Source: Ochromonas danica
Taxonomy: Eukaryota > Sar > Chrysophyceae > Chromulinales > Chromulinaceae
Direction of reading: 5' to 3'
Assembly (NCBI GenBank): GCA_015146655.1
Contig: VKHL01000007.1
Span: 186,001 to 250,000, forward strand
Length of the DNA: 64,000 nucleotides
Position numbers and translations under genes: made by a program. Position 1 is the first letter of the stretch. The number at the start of each line of letters is the position of its first letter. Positions 1 to 10,526 of the stretch are shown here, piece by piece. A model generated the notes under the pieces. The model was not told the DNA's origin, did no database searches, and worked only from the letters and a program-made list of their open reading frames with translations.

Positions 1-1171
1 TGTATGGCAAGATTTTAATCGTATCAAAAAAAAGGCGGGGTGGGGGCGCTGCACTCGCTTCATAGCCTGATAGATCGACCCAATAGATAACCTAATAGAA
101 AGATACGTGCAAGATAACCCCATTTTATCCGTTTTAGAATAAACTATATCCTTCTAGATTCTAAATAAATATATACATATAATTTAGTAGTAAAAGTAGT
201 AGTAGTAAAAGTAGTAGTAGTAGTTAGTAAAAACCTTATATTTTGTCATAATATTATTTGTCGGAAGATATATATCAAAGCATATCTAAAATTTTCAAGT
301 TGATAAGCATTTGACCAAGTAATATGGAGATCATCCCTGCAATAGGCGGTGCCCTCTTTCAAACTTCGATGAAATGCTCCCTCGCATCTTCCATTGCTCA
401 ATGTCGGAGCCGTCCAACTGTTTGTTTTCCAACAGTTGTAAGTAAGTTTGTTTTCCACTGTTTCAAAAAATGGCCATAATTCTGACATTGATTGCCACGA
501 CTCGATGCATGAGAGGTAACTAACAATAGGACCTTCCATTGATCCTTCCAGCGAGGGAATGGTAGTGCCACCACGCCTCTCTGCCATTCTCCCACAAATA
601 TCTTAAGATCGTTACATCAAATAGGCGTTCGAACAGACTCAGGATGGTGATTGGCAACAACTTGAACACAATGCCAGTATGGTGCACCCCTGTCGGAGCC
701 ATTTCACAAGTTTTCCTCCTCGGGTGAACAATCCACCGCAGCTCTGCAATCAAGGCCTCTCCTTTCGATATCTTGGGTTGCTTAGTTTGCCAGAATTCCT
801 GTTGCTGGGAGTGCATGGACCAGCGATGACATTAATGGAAAAGACTGCTTTTCAATCGCCACGGCCAGTCTTATCTTTCCGTCCTGTGCTCCTCAGACGC
901 TTCTAATCTAACCAAATCCATTTCAATTCGAAGATTTGACAATAGCGCTAGCTATCTTCGATTTGGGACAAGTGGCATGAATTGGTTGATCGTCCCCAAG
1001 CACAGACAAAAACAATAAAAGATGAGTTTAAAACCATCAATTTCGAGGTTTGCTTCTGGAAATCTGGAGCTGGTCCCAGGAATTCTTCGGAATTCTGTGC
1101 CCGCAGCTGTGAGCGAGAGCAACACAACAGGCCATCTTGCTTGCATTGGCATCTTGCACTCATCCATCACA
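1..1171. other. Region without a firm gene
   Basis: AT-rich, with an agt-trinucleotide stretch near 187-232. On the minus strand two overlapping open frames (816-520 and 587-246) read rather protein-like, rich in Trp and aromatic residues, but they lie in different frames, I found no intron that joins them, and I recognise no family. This may be a decayed gene. About 950-1171 is 5' flank and leader of the first SOD gene. Confidence 0.4.
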
Positions 1172-1946
1172 ATGCAACAAATGCTGTCGATCTTCTTTCT
1201 CCTTACTTTTGCCTCCGCATTGGCCTTCAGCCCCATTCGTGCATCGACGATCATTAATGCTCGCGGTGAAGCCACGACTTTGAAGGTGCTAGATTATTCT
1301 TCTTTCTGTCCCAGCAATGCTGAAACTCACCATCTGCTTGAATGTTATTCAGGGCGTTGTTCTGGAGGATCTGCCCTATCCCTATGACTCTTTGGAGCCT
1401 CACATCGGTCAGAAGACTCTCCACATCCACCACGACAAGCACCATGCTCGTTACGTCACCACTGCCAATGATCTGATCAAGGGTACTGAGCTGGAAAATG
1501 ACGATGTGGTGACTCTCATCCGCAAGGCTCATCAGGCGAAGAATACAGCATTGTTCAACAACGCTGGTCAGTCCTTCAACCACGACTTCTACTGGAAGTC
1601 GATGAAGCCTAAGGGTGGTGGAAAGCCCACTGGCAAGCTGGCTGAGCTGATTGAGAAGGACTTGGGTGGTTATGACAAGTTCCGCCAGGAGTTCGTGAAG
1701 GCTGCCACGACCGCATTCGGATCTGGTTGGGCCTGGTTGGTGTGGACTCCCAAGGGTTTGAAGGTGACTCAGACCATTGGTGCCGGCAATCCTTGGACTG
1801 AGGAAGGTCAAGTGCCATTGTTGACCATCGATGTTTGGGAGCATGCATACTATTTGGATTATCAGAACCTCCGTCCCAACTACATTGACACCTTTTTGGA
1901 CCACTTGGTCAACTGGGATGCAGTGGCTTCCCGCCTCCCAAAATAA
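1172..1946 (+). CDS. Fe superoxide dismutase, plastid-targeted (copy 1)
   Basis: Dismutes superoxide to O2 and H2O2. Two exons, 1172-1285 and 1353-1946 (phase 0), give 235 aa. Exon 1 encodes a hydrophobic signal peptide ending ...ASALA, then FSPIRAS: Phe after the predicted cleavage site, as in bipartite plastid addresses of secondary red-lineage algae. Exon 2 encodes the whole enzyme: first ligand in HHDKHHARYV, second in FNHDFYW, and the last two in DVWEHAYYLDY. The Gln in NNAGQSFNH sits where Fe-type rather than Mn-type enzymes carry their outer-sphere Gln. The final exon and its 3' flank (1359-2015) look identical to copy 2 (2451-3107). Family assignment is very secure; plastid location is inferred from the leader. 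Confidence 0.93.
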
Positions 1947-3107
1947 GCTGTTTTGTGTAGTGTGAGCATGACAGTCATTAAACTTTAATCATCATCATCA
2001 GTGCGCTTATCATGTAATATGATATTTTAATCACTTTGTTCTCGTAGTTGATGGTATTAAAGATGTTTTTTTCGCATAATTCCATGGAATGGTCCCGTAG
2101 CCCAGAATGCAGATCCCAGACATCTGGAAGTCTGGATGGATGCAGAATTCGGAATTCCTGAAGAAGGTTCTGCTCTGCGTTGCGGGCGGTGGGCCTTCCG
2201 CCGTGCAGCTGCAAACAGAACAACAAAGACGACAACATTGACATTCAACGATCATATCCCATCCTGAAGAAGAAAGATGCTAGCTCGATCTCTTGCCAAG
2301 ACTGTTACCAGATCAGTCAGACCTGCTTTGTATTCCACCTCTAGCATTAGCCAGGTAAAGAGAAGTTTCCTAGTTGGTTGATTGATGTTCTCTAGCAGTG
2401 AAAGATTCTCACCTTCTTTTCCGTTTTGATGGATGATGATATAGGCTGTAGTTCTGGAGGATCTGCCCTATCCCTATGACTCTTTGGAGCCTCACATCGG
2501 TCAGAAGACTCTCCACATCCACCACGACAAGCACCATGCTCGTTACGTCACCACTGCCAATGATCTGATCAAGGGTACTGAGCTGGAAAATGACGATGTG
2601 GTGACTCTCATCCGCAAGGCTCATCAGGCGAAGAATACAGCATTGTTCAACAACGCTGGTCAGTCCTTCAACCACGACTTCTACTGGAAGTCGATGAAGC
2701 CTAAGGGTGGTGGAAAGCCCACTGGCAAGCTGGCTGAGCTGATTGAGAAGGACTTGGGTGGTTATGACAAGTTCCGCCAGGAGTTCGTGAAGGCTGCCAC
2801 GACCGCATTCGGATCTGGTTGGGCCTGGTTGGTGTGGACTCCCAAGGGTTTGAAGGTGACTCAGACCATTGGTGCCGGCAATCCTTGGACTGAGGAAGGT
2901 CAAGTGCCATTGTTGACCATCGATGTTTGGGAGCATGCATACTATTTGGATTATCAGAACCTCCGTCCCAACTACATTGACACCTTTTTGGACCACTTGG
3001 TCAACTGGGATGCAGTGGCTTCCCGCCTCCCAAAATAAGCTGTTTTGTGTAGTGTGAGCATGACAGTCATTAAACTTTAATCATCATCATCAGTGCGCTT
3101 ATCATGT
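1359..3107 (+). repeat. Tandem 657-bp duplication of SOD exon 2 and 3' flank
   Basis: Positions 1359-2015 recur at 2451-3107 (offset 1092). The plus-frame protein and two different antisense open frames are identical in both copies, so silent sites match too, and the 3' UTR matches down to the last catgt. Identity starts seven codon positions into exon 2 and stops abruptly about 69 bases after the stop codon. This indicates very recent duplication or ongoing gene conversion confined to the catalytic exon. Confidence 0.93.
2277..3038 (+). CDS. Fe superoxide dismutase, mitochondrial-type leader (copy 2)
   Basis: Second SOD gene directly downstream of copy 1 on the same strand. Exons 2277-2354 and 2445-3038 (phase 0) give 223 aa. 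Exon 1 encodes MLARSLAKTVTRSVRPALYS plus TSSISQ: Arg/Ser-rich, free of acidic residues and amphipathic, a typical mitochondrial presequence. Exon 2 starts AVVLED where copy 1 has GVVLED and is otherwise identical, with the same four metal ligands. Introns and first exons of the two copies are unrelated in sequence. The pair therefore appears to send one catalytic domain to two organelles. Mitochondrial location is inferred from the leader alone. Confidence 0.92.
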
Positions 3108-3193
3108 GACATGGAACTTTGCACCGGAGAATGCGATAAAACGACTATTATGGCTTTGAAACAGATTGAATGCAAAGGAAGGATAGAACTCTG

Positions 3194-4450
3194 TTATGCT
3201 TTGTGCTGGGCAAGGCGTCTTTCAATCTCTTCAATATCACCTTTAGATCCCAGTAAAGTAGAGACATGATCATGCAAAGCTTCGATTTTCTCATCAAGGA
3301 TTCTTCCGCTTCCTGTACTGGCTTTGCCGCCAGCCTGCTCTACCAAGAAAGCCATTGGCGCCACCTCTGGCAAATAGCGCAGTTTCCCTTTGGGGGCACT
3401 CTTGCTATCACCAGGATATCCAAATACTCCACCATATAGCAATGTTCTGTGTACGTCGCCTACCATGCTTCCAATATAGCGAGAGGTATAAGTCCGCCCC
3501 GTCTCACCTTTGCCTGTCTTAATATCTTGGACATAGTCTGCAAGACCTGGCGGCCACCACGGGGCACGAGCTTCATTCAAAGAATAGATTTGACCTCGTT
3601 CTGGAATCTTTACATTGGGGTGCGTGAGGATAAACTCTCCAATAAAGGGATCAAGTGTAAAGCCATGCACACCCTCGCCTAATGACAGCATGAGAACTGT
3701 GCTGGAGGAGTACATGCAATAGCCTGCACCTATCATATGCTTACTAGGTTGAAGATTACGAACAAGCTTGGCTTGACTTTCTGTACTAACTTTCTCTCCA
3801 TAGTCCACCAAACACTCTTCTTCCTCTCGGAAGATGCCAAAGATAGTTCCCGTGACAATCCCCACGTCAATATTTAATGCCCCATCTAAAGGATCAAAGA
3901 CTGATATGTACTTGCTATTCCAAGCCTCGTCAATGAGAATAGGATTTGGCTCATTTTCAAAGGGAACAATTCCTACTTTGCCTGTGAAGCGCAATGAATT
4001 CTTGAGAACCTTCATGGCCACATTGTACATCGCATTGGATGGTTTGTCGCGGAATGCTTCTTCAAAGTCTTCTTGATAACCAGTAAGATCAGACATACCG
4101 GAGCGTGATAACATATTCGCAATCGTCTTGCAAGCTATCTGGATACTCTCTATCAATGACTCAAGGTCAGCATGGTCTGGGTCATGCCGTGTTGCCTCGA
4201 TCATGAAGCGTGAGAGGGTCATGACATCTTCATTGGAGACAGAAGAGGAGGATAAGGAGGTAGAATGAAGCACATGAGCTCTCTCCGGGCGAATGCTTCC
4301 TCTGCCCTCACTGCCCACTGTGACCCTCGTAGTAGCACTGGAGGGCAACAAGCTGCATGGTTGAAGGTGAGTAAAAGGTCGAAAAGAATATCCTATAGTT
4401 CCTAGGACTTCTAGCAGTAGAAATCCAAAAGTAACAAGAAAATAATTCAT
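3194..4450 (-). CDS. Fructose-1,6-bisphosphatase, plastid-type leader
   Basis: Hydrolyses fructose 1,6-bisphosphate to fructose 6-phosphate (Calvin cycle or gluconeogenesis). Intronless, 418 aa from the ATG at 4450; the frame stays open upstream, but starting here gives a clean signal peptide, MNYFLVTFGFLLLEVLGTIG then YS, followed by FRPF, so Phe again follows the predicted cleavage site. The family signature appears as FDPLDGALNIDVG (usual FDPLDGSSNID), followed by GTIFGIF; the C-terminal part has YIGSMVGDVHRTLLYGG, GKLRYLPEVAPMAFL and EQAGG. The Ala-Leu replacement of the Ser-Ser in the signature is noteworthy. Paired regulatory cysteines of the land-plant redox loop are not obvious; single Cys residues occur in EEEECLV and GAGYCMY. 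Tail-to-tail with SOD copy 2. Confidence 0.92.
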   Translation of the reverse strand: MNYFLVTFGFLLLEVLGTIGYSFRPFTHLQPCSLLPSSATTRVTVGSEGRGSIRPERAHVLHSTSLSSSSVSNEDVMTLSRFMIEATRHDPDHADLESLIESIQIACKTIANMLSRSGMSDLTGYQEDFEEAFRDKPSNAMYNVAMKVLKNSLRFTGKVGIVPFENEPNPILIDEAWNSKYISVFDPLDGALNIDVGIVTGTIFGIFREEEECLVDYGEKVSTESQAKLVRNLQPSKHMIGAGYCMYSSSTVLMLSLGEGVHGFTLDPFIGEFILTHPNVKIPERGQIYSLNEARAPWWPPGLADYVQDIKTGKGETGRTYTSRYIGSMVGDVHRTLLYGGVFGYPGDSKSAPKGKLRYLPEVAPMAFLVEQAGGKASTGSGRILDEKIEALHDHVSTLLGSKGDIEEIERRLAQHKA

Positions 4451-4666
4451 ACCCTTTAACTGATGAGATGGTGAAGCTCTAACCACTTCAGCACAGCAAA
4501 CAGGATCTCCTTCACCTTCTCTGTTAGTTTCACCAGGGGGAACCACCACGCAAAACAATAATAATTCATATTCTGTGTGAGAATTGGTTTTGGTTTGATG
4601 AAATTGGTTTGATGCAGACCGGAGAGCATTCTAACAGGTCCTCTGCCTAAGCCTGAAGAAGATTAG

Positions 4667-5011
4667 TTTGTCATCTATCGTCCTCCTTTACTATCCCATT
4701 GCTTAGAGACTCGCTTTTTTCAAGAGAAGGATGGAGTATGGAGATCTTCTTATTTCTATCACAAGCTGGAGACCATCCAGTCACAACTCGCACCCACTGA
4801 GCGATATCGTGCAGAACTTGCCACTTCTGGAAAACAGATTCGACTCATCCAAAGACTCGAGTTGCGCATCCATCGAGTTGGCTGCGAAAATGCTCGAGGA
4901 GCATTTATTAGACGTGTGACCCTTGCCCGAACAAATGTTGAAATTGCAGGGCTTGCTGACCTCTCAGCAACTCTTAGGACAGTCGTCTTCCCCCACGCCT
5001 TTCAAGCCATT
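4667..5011 (+). pseudogene. Open frame without start, partly inside hairpin 1
   Basis: A frame of about 114 codons without stop or ATG enters the left arm of hairpin 1. It reads like real protein (for example SSYFYHKLETIQSQLAPTER and RVTLARTNVEIAGLADLSAT). It may be an orphan exon or a gene fragment carried by the inverted repeat. The family is not recognised, and the opposite reading direction cannot be excluded. Confidence 0.3.
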
Positions 5012-5300
5012 TAAGGCAATATTTCCACCCTCGCCCAAGCCTTTGATTCCAAAGCATATAAGCTTGTAAGGCAATATTTCGGTGCTTATATGCTTTGGAA
5101 TAATCAAAGGCTTGGGCGAGGGTGGAAATATTGCCTTAAATGTCTTGAAAGGCGTGGGGAAGACGACTGTCCTAAGAGTTGCTGAGAGGTCAGCAAGCCC
5201 TGCAATTTCAACATTTGTTAGGGTCAGCAGTTTTGCTAACTCAGTCGTTGTACATCGTACCACGTCTAATAAATGCTGCTCGAACATTTTCGCAGCCAAC
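4877..5300. repeat. Long inverted repeat (hairpin 1)
   Basis: Left arm 4877-5063 and right arm 5084-5300 are reverse complements around a 20-nt loop. Similarity is high throughout, with a few substitutions, 1-3 nt indels and one extra segment of about 30 nt in the right arm (around 5225-5257). The left arm continues an open plus frame without ATG (4667-5011). The right arm reads GVGKTTVL, an incomplete Walker-A look-alike. No neighbouring gene shares this sequence. Possible sources are a fold-back element or an inverted duplication of a gene fragment; the transcript would fold into a rod of about 190 bp. Confidence 0.85.
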
Positions 5301-5450
5301 AAATAGATTGAGGTAAGTAGCTATAGAAAAGGATAAAAGCCAGGGTTAAGGAGATTAGGGTTAGGAGTCAGAGTTTTAGTTAGGTTATGAAGTTCCATAC
5401 CTTTAGGTTAACGTAGTGTTTGGTAACTGTTATGCCGGGAAGAGCACACT

Positions 5451-5509
5451 TTAACTTAAGGAGTAAATATGAGCTGCATTTCTCCTTTTTGCACTTCTCC
5501 TTAAGTTAA
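5451..5509. promoter_or_regulatory. Inverted TTAACTTAA pair upstream of the 2OG oxygenase
   Basis: ttaacttaaggag (5451-5463) is repeated in reverse complement as ctccttaagttaa (5497-5509), with 33 nt between the arms and 64 nt before the ATG at 5574. The same 9-mer occurs in four other intergenic places in this window, mostly as pairs, which suggests a transcription-factor site or core-promoter element. Confidence 0.45.
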
Positions 5510-5573
5510 CGCTGAACTGCAAAAGCCAAGCAAAAAAGAGAGGAGGTTGAGGTCTGGGAAAAGCTGAAAGAGA

Positions 5574-6852
5574 ATGAAAAGATACGAAGATGAAGAGGAA
5601 ACTTCAACATTTCCTATGAGAAAGTCGTCATCATCTTCTACTGCAGCTGCACTTGTTGCTTCTTCAGCATGGGAAGTGCTGGACATTATCATGGCCGGTC
5701 TCGTGGGCTTTGTTGTCGTTATGCTGATGATCAGTCTCGCACTGGATAACATGCCTTTCAATCACACCAGTGCTGTACATATTTATGATCGTTATCTCTC
5801 TCCTGAAGTCTGCCATCAGATTATTCATGCAGCCGAGAATCATGGCAAAGAGAAAGGGTGGCAGACAAAGAGACATCGTAACTACCCTACTACTGACTTT
5901 CCCCTTTATGAGCTACGACATAATATTACTTTACCTGCTGGTTTCCAAGGGCTTGCTCATGATCAAGAGATTGATTTTGTAACTTGGCTCAATCACTCAG
6001 TGATTGACAAAACTATTTTTCCTCTTCTTCGTCATCACTACAACATCATACCTGTGGACACGGAGAGTCCGACTCATTTCTTCTCACGTTTAACTCCTAT
6101 TGTAGCCCATTTAGAAATGAGAGACCTCTTTTTAGTTAAGTATGATGCTTTCCACGAGTTTACCCAGCGACATTTGGAAATGCATGTAGACTCGTCCTTG
6201 CTCAGCTTTGTGATAACTTTGAGCCAACCACTAGATAATGCCAACTATGCGAAAACCACATGGAAAGAGGGTGAAATAACTGCTTTTCGTGGAGGTGGTA
6301 CACGCTTTTACTATTCATCTGAGGTAGTTTCGCCTCCACCTGGTGGAATTGCATTTTTCCCTGCCAGGCTGTATCATGAAGGACTACCAGTGACAGAGGG
6401 TATACGCTACATTATTGTGGGCTTTGTTAATGTCTTCCTTGACAGACCAGGTGGAGAATTTCTGTATCGATTTGGTAGGCTGGGGAGATGCGTCGAAATG
6501 ATGCATCATTCCTCGCCACTTTCCATGCCGTTCGATGTCCAAGATGAAAGCGATCGTCTTGCTCTAAAAGTCAAACATTGCATATCCGCTTGGAATATAT
6601 ATGGGTACGAGGTGGAGAGGGTTTTGACTGATTTGCTGTTTATACAACCCAACGAAAGCATTGATACTGTTTGGATCAAGTAAGTTCATAGTCTTTTCCC
6701 GCTTGCAAAATTGCTTACAGTCATTTGTTTGTAGACGACTTCTTCAATTGATGGTAGGAATAGCGTTTGGTATGGTGGTAGCTGGGCTGGCTCTGGTGCT
6801 GCGGGAAGTATATTTGTCTTTTGCTGCGCCAAAGAAAGGGAAAACCTATTAG
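5574..6852 (+). CDS. Membrane prolyl 4-hydroxylase-like 2OG-Fe(II) oxygenase
   Basis: Two exons, 5574-6679 and 6735-6852, 407 aa. An N-terminal transmembrane segment (about residues 38-58, VGFVVVMLMISLAL) precedes an oxygenase domain. The iron-binding HxD is HVD in LEMHVDSSLLSFVI; the distal His is in ARLYHEGLPV and the 2-oxoglutarate Arg follows in EGIRYIIVGFVN. The second exon adds another hydrophobic helix and a basic tail, KKGKTY, so the protein is probably anchored at both ends in the secretory pathway. The family hydroxylates proline or lysine of secreted proteins; the substrate here is unknown. Exon 2 is accepted because the spliced frame encodes a clean transmembrane helix and then stops. 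Confidence 0.85.
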
Positions 6853-7119
6853 ACTAATGGAGCTTCCTATTTCTGTGTGCGAAAGAGAAATGATATTATT
6901 CTCTCTGCCGCGATGAATAAAGTCGTTCTAACATAGCTTGATATGGGCTAGTTTTGTTCAGTAGAACATTGTGATTCGAACTGCTAGATAGAGAAGATGA
7001 TTTAGAAATTGATTGAGTAAGCTGTGGTCATCAAGTTGAAGAAAAACAGAAGAGACCTTTCTTACAAAGAGGTACAATTGATGAAAGTTAATAAGATCGA
7101 AATTGTCGTAGTGTGTGAC

Positions 7120-9219
7120 CTATTCTTCACCTACTCTCTTCCTCTTGCTGGATGGCTCATCCAGTGAGGATGGCTGGTCAACTGCTCGCTTTCCTGTCTC
7201 ACCTTCAATGGACTCAACAAGGATAATATCGTCTTCTTCCACAACACTTTCCTGGTTGGCTGGTTTATTTTCAGCAGTATCAGGAGCTGCAGTATCTTCA
7301 GACTTCTGCTGCACGATTGGCTCGCCACCAAGTCGAAACAGATCAACTGCCGTACTTTCCTCTTTGGCCAATTCTTCCTCTTCCACATGTTGAACAAGAA
7401 GCTTAACCTCCAGTTTCTGCGAAAAGTCCTCAATTGTAAGCAATGTTTGATCACGAATACCTCCAGCGGGACAGTCCACAAGCAATAGAGGCAAGTTGTC
7501 CTTGAGGTCTTCATCGCAATCATCGCCTTCTTCATAGAGGATAGTGGCCTCAGTAAGGATATTTGGTTCATTAAAACCCAACCTGCCCTTGATCACCTTC
7601 GTCAACAAGGTCTCTAAAGTGGTTTTCTTGGTATCAATCTGCAGTGTTTGTTGTGCAGTGTGGCAAACATAGCAACTGCTTTGAGGATCATCAGCATCAG
7701 AAGGTTCCAGGAGATGTCCTCGACGAGTAGCAACGCGCAGACAATAGGTGTGGGGAGCAAGACGACGAATCAAACGTTGCAGTTCCTTTTTTCGTTCTGG
7801 TTGAGTCGCATCCGGAGCAAACAAGACCGTCTTTGGTAGCTCCAACAATAAGCGAACTGCAGCGTTGGTTTGAACCGCCGCGATAATTGCATTCGTAGTA
7901 GCAATGGCAGGGATAATGTTGCCAGCGACTCCTTTCGCGTTATGGAATGAGAGAAGAGGAATATGGAAGATGTGGCTGCGTAGGTTTGATGCAGCAGTCA
8001 CAAAGCGCATGGCCCACAAATCATCTTTGTCAAAGCCCAGATGACCAATTTCTGCCCTCTGCTGACTATGCCACATCGCCTCGAGCAAGCACACTATAAA
8101 TTCATAGACGCTCTCTTCAGGGGACCAAACTTGGTGGTCCCACTCCGCACGAGCTAGGAGAGAAGATTGTTTAGCGACAGGCTCATCGACTGACAAAGAT
8201 GCATAATCCTCTCGAAATTTTTGAATACCCCCTGCAATAACCTCCAATGATAGAGGCTCAGGAGTGATCTTAGCTGTTTTGTACACTTCCATATCTATGC
8301 GCTTCTGTGTTTCTTCTCGAAATAGACCTTTGACTAGTAGTTCCGCATAGACCACAAAGGAATCCAATGTAAGCGAGCCATCATTACCAGCAGGTAGAGG
8401 AGAGAGAAGATGCATGTAAGCACTCTTTTCCCCAGTGGATGCTTCATCTTCAAATAACATGGACTCTGTGACAGGTCCAAACAACAGCTTGAAGCACTCC
8501 TTCGCCCAGACGATACAATGAACTGGTTTGTCTGGAGTGCTGCGAATGGTACAGATAGGATAGACCTTCTGAGTAGGCTTGGGATAGCATTCATAGCAAG
8601 CAGTGATGCCCTTGATAATTGCCGTCACCTGTCCAAGATAGCCAGTCGTGCCGGAGTCAATGAGTGGCACAGAGGCAGCCAAGCAAAGACGATTGACATG
8701 TCTTCTAGCATCAACGTTGTCTAATGCATTGAGTACTAGATCGAATTGTTGAAAGTAGTTCACATTGAACCTAGGATTCTTAATATTGTCATGAAAGCTA
8801 TTGATTTTCAAATCTGGATTAAAAGCCAGAGCAGCTTTGGCTGCCACTAACGCCTTGGACTGTCCAACATGCTCAGATCGGAAAAGGAACTGTCTATTGA
8901 GGTTGGAGACATCGATGGTATCCAAGTCAATGAGATCAAGCTGCACAATGCCACTGAAAGCAAGGTTCTTTAAGATCTGTCAGCATACCAAGACAACGAC
9001 ATGGAAGTTACAGTGAGAAAGGAAAGGAAGAAGGATATGGAAAATTCAGTTGTCAATGAAAGATACGATGAAGAATACTGAAATAGGGGATTAAAGCAGT
9101 GTGTTCTTCACCTCACACCCAATGCCTCCAGCCCCCACAATGAGAAGACGAGCAGCGGAGAGCTTGGCCAGGCCCTCTTCGCCATAGAGCAAGCGAATAT
9201 GATGATATCTATCTGCCAT
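7120..9219 (-). CDS. UBA2: SUMO-activating enzyme subunit 2 (UBA2)
   Basis: Catalytic subunit of the nuclear SUMO E1, which adenylates SUMO and takes it as a thioester. Exons 9219-9112 and 8976-7120 join as GAGGIGCE/ILKNLAFSG, the conserved nucleotide-binding loop, giving 654 aa. Next come the adenylation region (DLDTIDVSNLNRQFLFR), a zinc Cys pair in CYECYPKP with its partner pair in CYVCHTA, and the active-site Cys in YPICTIRSTP followed by HCIVWAKE. A ubiquitin-like fold domain and an acidic tail ending KRKRVGEE (likely nuclear signal) close the protein. The start MADRYHH at 9219 is preferred to the upstream ATG at 9321 because homologues begin just before the Rossmann loop. Confidence 0.95.
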
Positions 9220-9749
9220 CCTCTCTATCAAGGCTATCTGAAGTCTTCCTTGTTTTCTTTCTCGCGATTGTTGAAATGGTCGATGCGGATTGGTGAGTGG
9301 GGAGGAAATATCGGAATCCACGGTGGTTCCATGGAATACTCAAATCTGTAAGTTTGAAATGGCGATGAATTAGACTAGAGTAGAACCACCATGTGAGGAC
9401 TCCCATAGGCTACAAGAGCAAATGAGGCTTATTGTTTCTTTCCTAAGCGGGTTTCCTTTTCAAAGGCTCGAGTGCACGCACATCTATATGGGGTAGACTT
9501 GAGAGTTAGACGATCTCAGCTAGACAATGCAGGGGAGCTCTGCAAAGGAGGAGGTTATTGTACAAGTGTTGGTCTATACGATATTGGCTGGTTTGTCTGG
9601 TTAAGTCAGAACCAGTCTGAAGGCAAAGAGATGGACAGGAATGGTAGACACGAGGAATGGGGCTGTTGACAACTTTACAACTTACGAGTAGTGAGTCTAC
9701 ATGAGATTAAAGGCCACATTATCATGCCAATACTCATCCTTCCTTAATT
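9220..9749. other. Intergenic region upstream of UBA2
   Basis: Promoter and leader of UBA2 (minus strand), then the 3' flank of the RidA gene. A plus-strand frame at 9472-9669 shows no family resemblance and is taken as chance. No repeat or RNA gene seen. Confidence 0.5.
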
Positions 9750-10250
9750 TCATTTCCTAATTCTAATAATGGCTTCAATCTCCACGGGCACTCCGAGGGG
9801 CAGCACATTGACACCCACAGCGGAGCGTGCATGTCTGCCCACATCGTGGCCGAAGACTTCCCCAATTAGATCCGAGCAACCATTCATCACCAAAGGCTGA
9901 GAAGTGAAGTCCTTTGTGCTATTGACGAAGCCAGTGAGCTTGATCACCTTCTCGACTTTGTCCAGATCTCCTCCACAAGCAGTCTGGAGAGACGCCAAAA
10001 GCTGCAGGGCAGCGAGTCGAGCAGCATATTGACCTTCCTCGATAGTCAACTCTTCGCCTAGACGACCCTTAATCAAGGTGCCGTCAATGAGCTGAGGAAG
10101 ATGCCCCGAGAGATAGACCAGGTTGCCATCCATGACGAAATTGGTATAATTTCCCTTTGGGGATGGCGCTTGTTGAGGAAGAGCATAACCAAGTTCTTTC
10201 ACTCTCGCCTCCACATGAATAGCACGACGAATGATCTGAAAAGATCGCAT
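9750..10250 (-). CDS. RidA/YjgF/UK114-family protein
   Basis: Intronless, 166 aa. RidA proteins hydrolyse reactive enamine/imine intermediates released by PLP enzymes. After an N-terminal extension of about 25 residues, possibly organellar (MRSFQIIRRAIHVEA, Arg-containing and free of acids at first), it shows the family pattern: LGYALPQQAPSPKGNYTNFV, YLSGHLP, and the C-terminal RSAVGVNVLPLGVPVEIEAI with the Arg that canonical members use to bind the carboxylate. The subgroup resembles the longer RidA-like clade rather than E. coli RidA itself. Head-to-head with the serum amyloid A-like gene, ATG to ATG 276 bp. Confidence 0.9.
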   Translation of the reverse strand: MRSFQIIRRAIHVEARVKELGYALPQQAPSPKGNYTNFVMDGNLVYLSGHLPQLIDGTLIKGRLGEELTIEEGQYAARLAALQLLASLQTACGGDLDKVEKVIKLTGFVNSTKDFTSQPLVMNGCSDLIGEVFGHDVGRHARSAVGVNVLPLGVPVEIEAIIRIRK

Positions 10251-10526
10251 GGTCAGTTCAACTTGATGGGCTTTGGATCAACCGAGTTGGGGTTCTTGGG
10301 GTTCTTGTTGGTCCTGAGAAAGATTCTCCACGCAACACAACAATAATAGCTTTTCGTTTTCGTAAACGAAATCGAAAACCTTTCCCAGAACCTTCTTCTG
10401 GAAGGCTGGGAGAAATCCCCTCAACTCTCAAAGTTCTGATTCCATCATTCTCAGTCATCATTAAGCTCACCATAATTATATTATTACAATCTCTTGAAGT
10501 TTTCCTGTCATTATTTCATTGTAAAC

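Noticed and set aside
1254-1904. 216-codon antisense ORF in SOD exon 2 (repeated at 2409-2996)
   Set aside because: It is the complement of a strongly biased coding exon and resembles no family; it occurs twice only because the exon does.
4964-5302. 112-codon minus-strand frame running through hairpin 1
   Set aside because: It passes through both arms and the loop of the inverted repeat, so it is a by-product of the repeat and not a gene.
5082-5306. P-loop protein in the right arm of hairpin 1
   Set aside because: GVGKTT is present but the first Gly of a complete Walker A is missing and the complementary arm is also open in the opposite direction, so a real NTPase is not supported.
9472-9669. 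65-aa ORF upstream of UBA2
   Set aside because: No family resemblance, composition like random translation, no partner exon.
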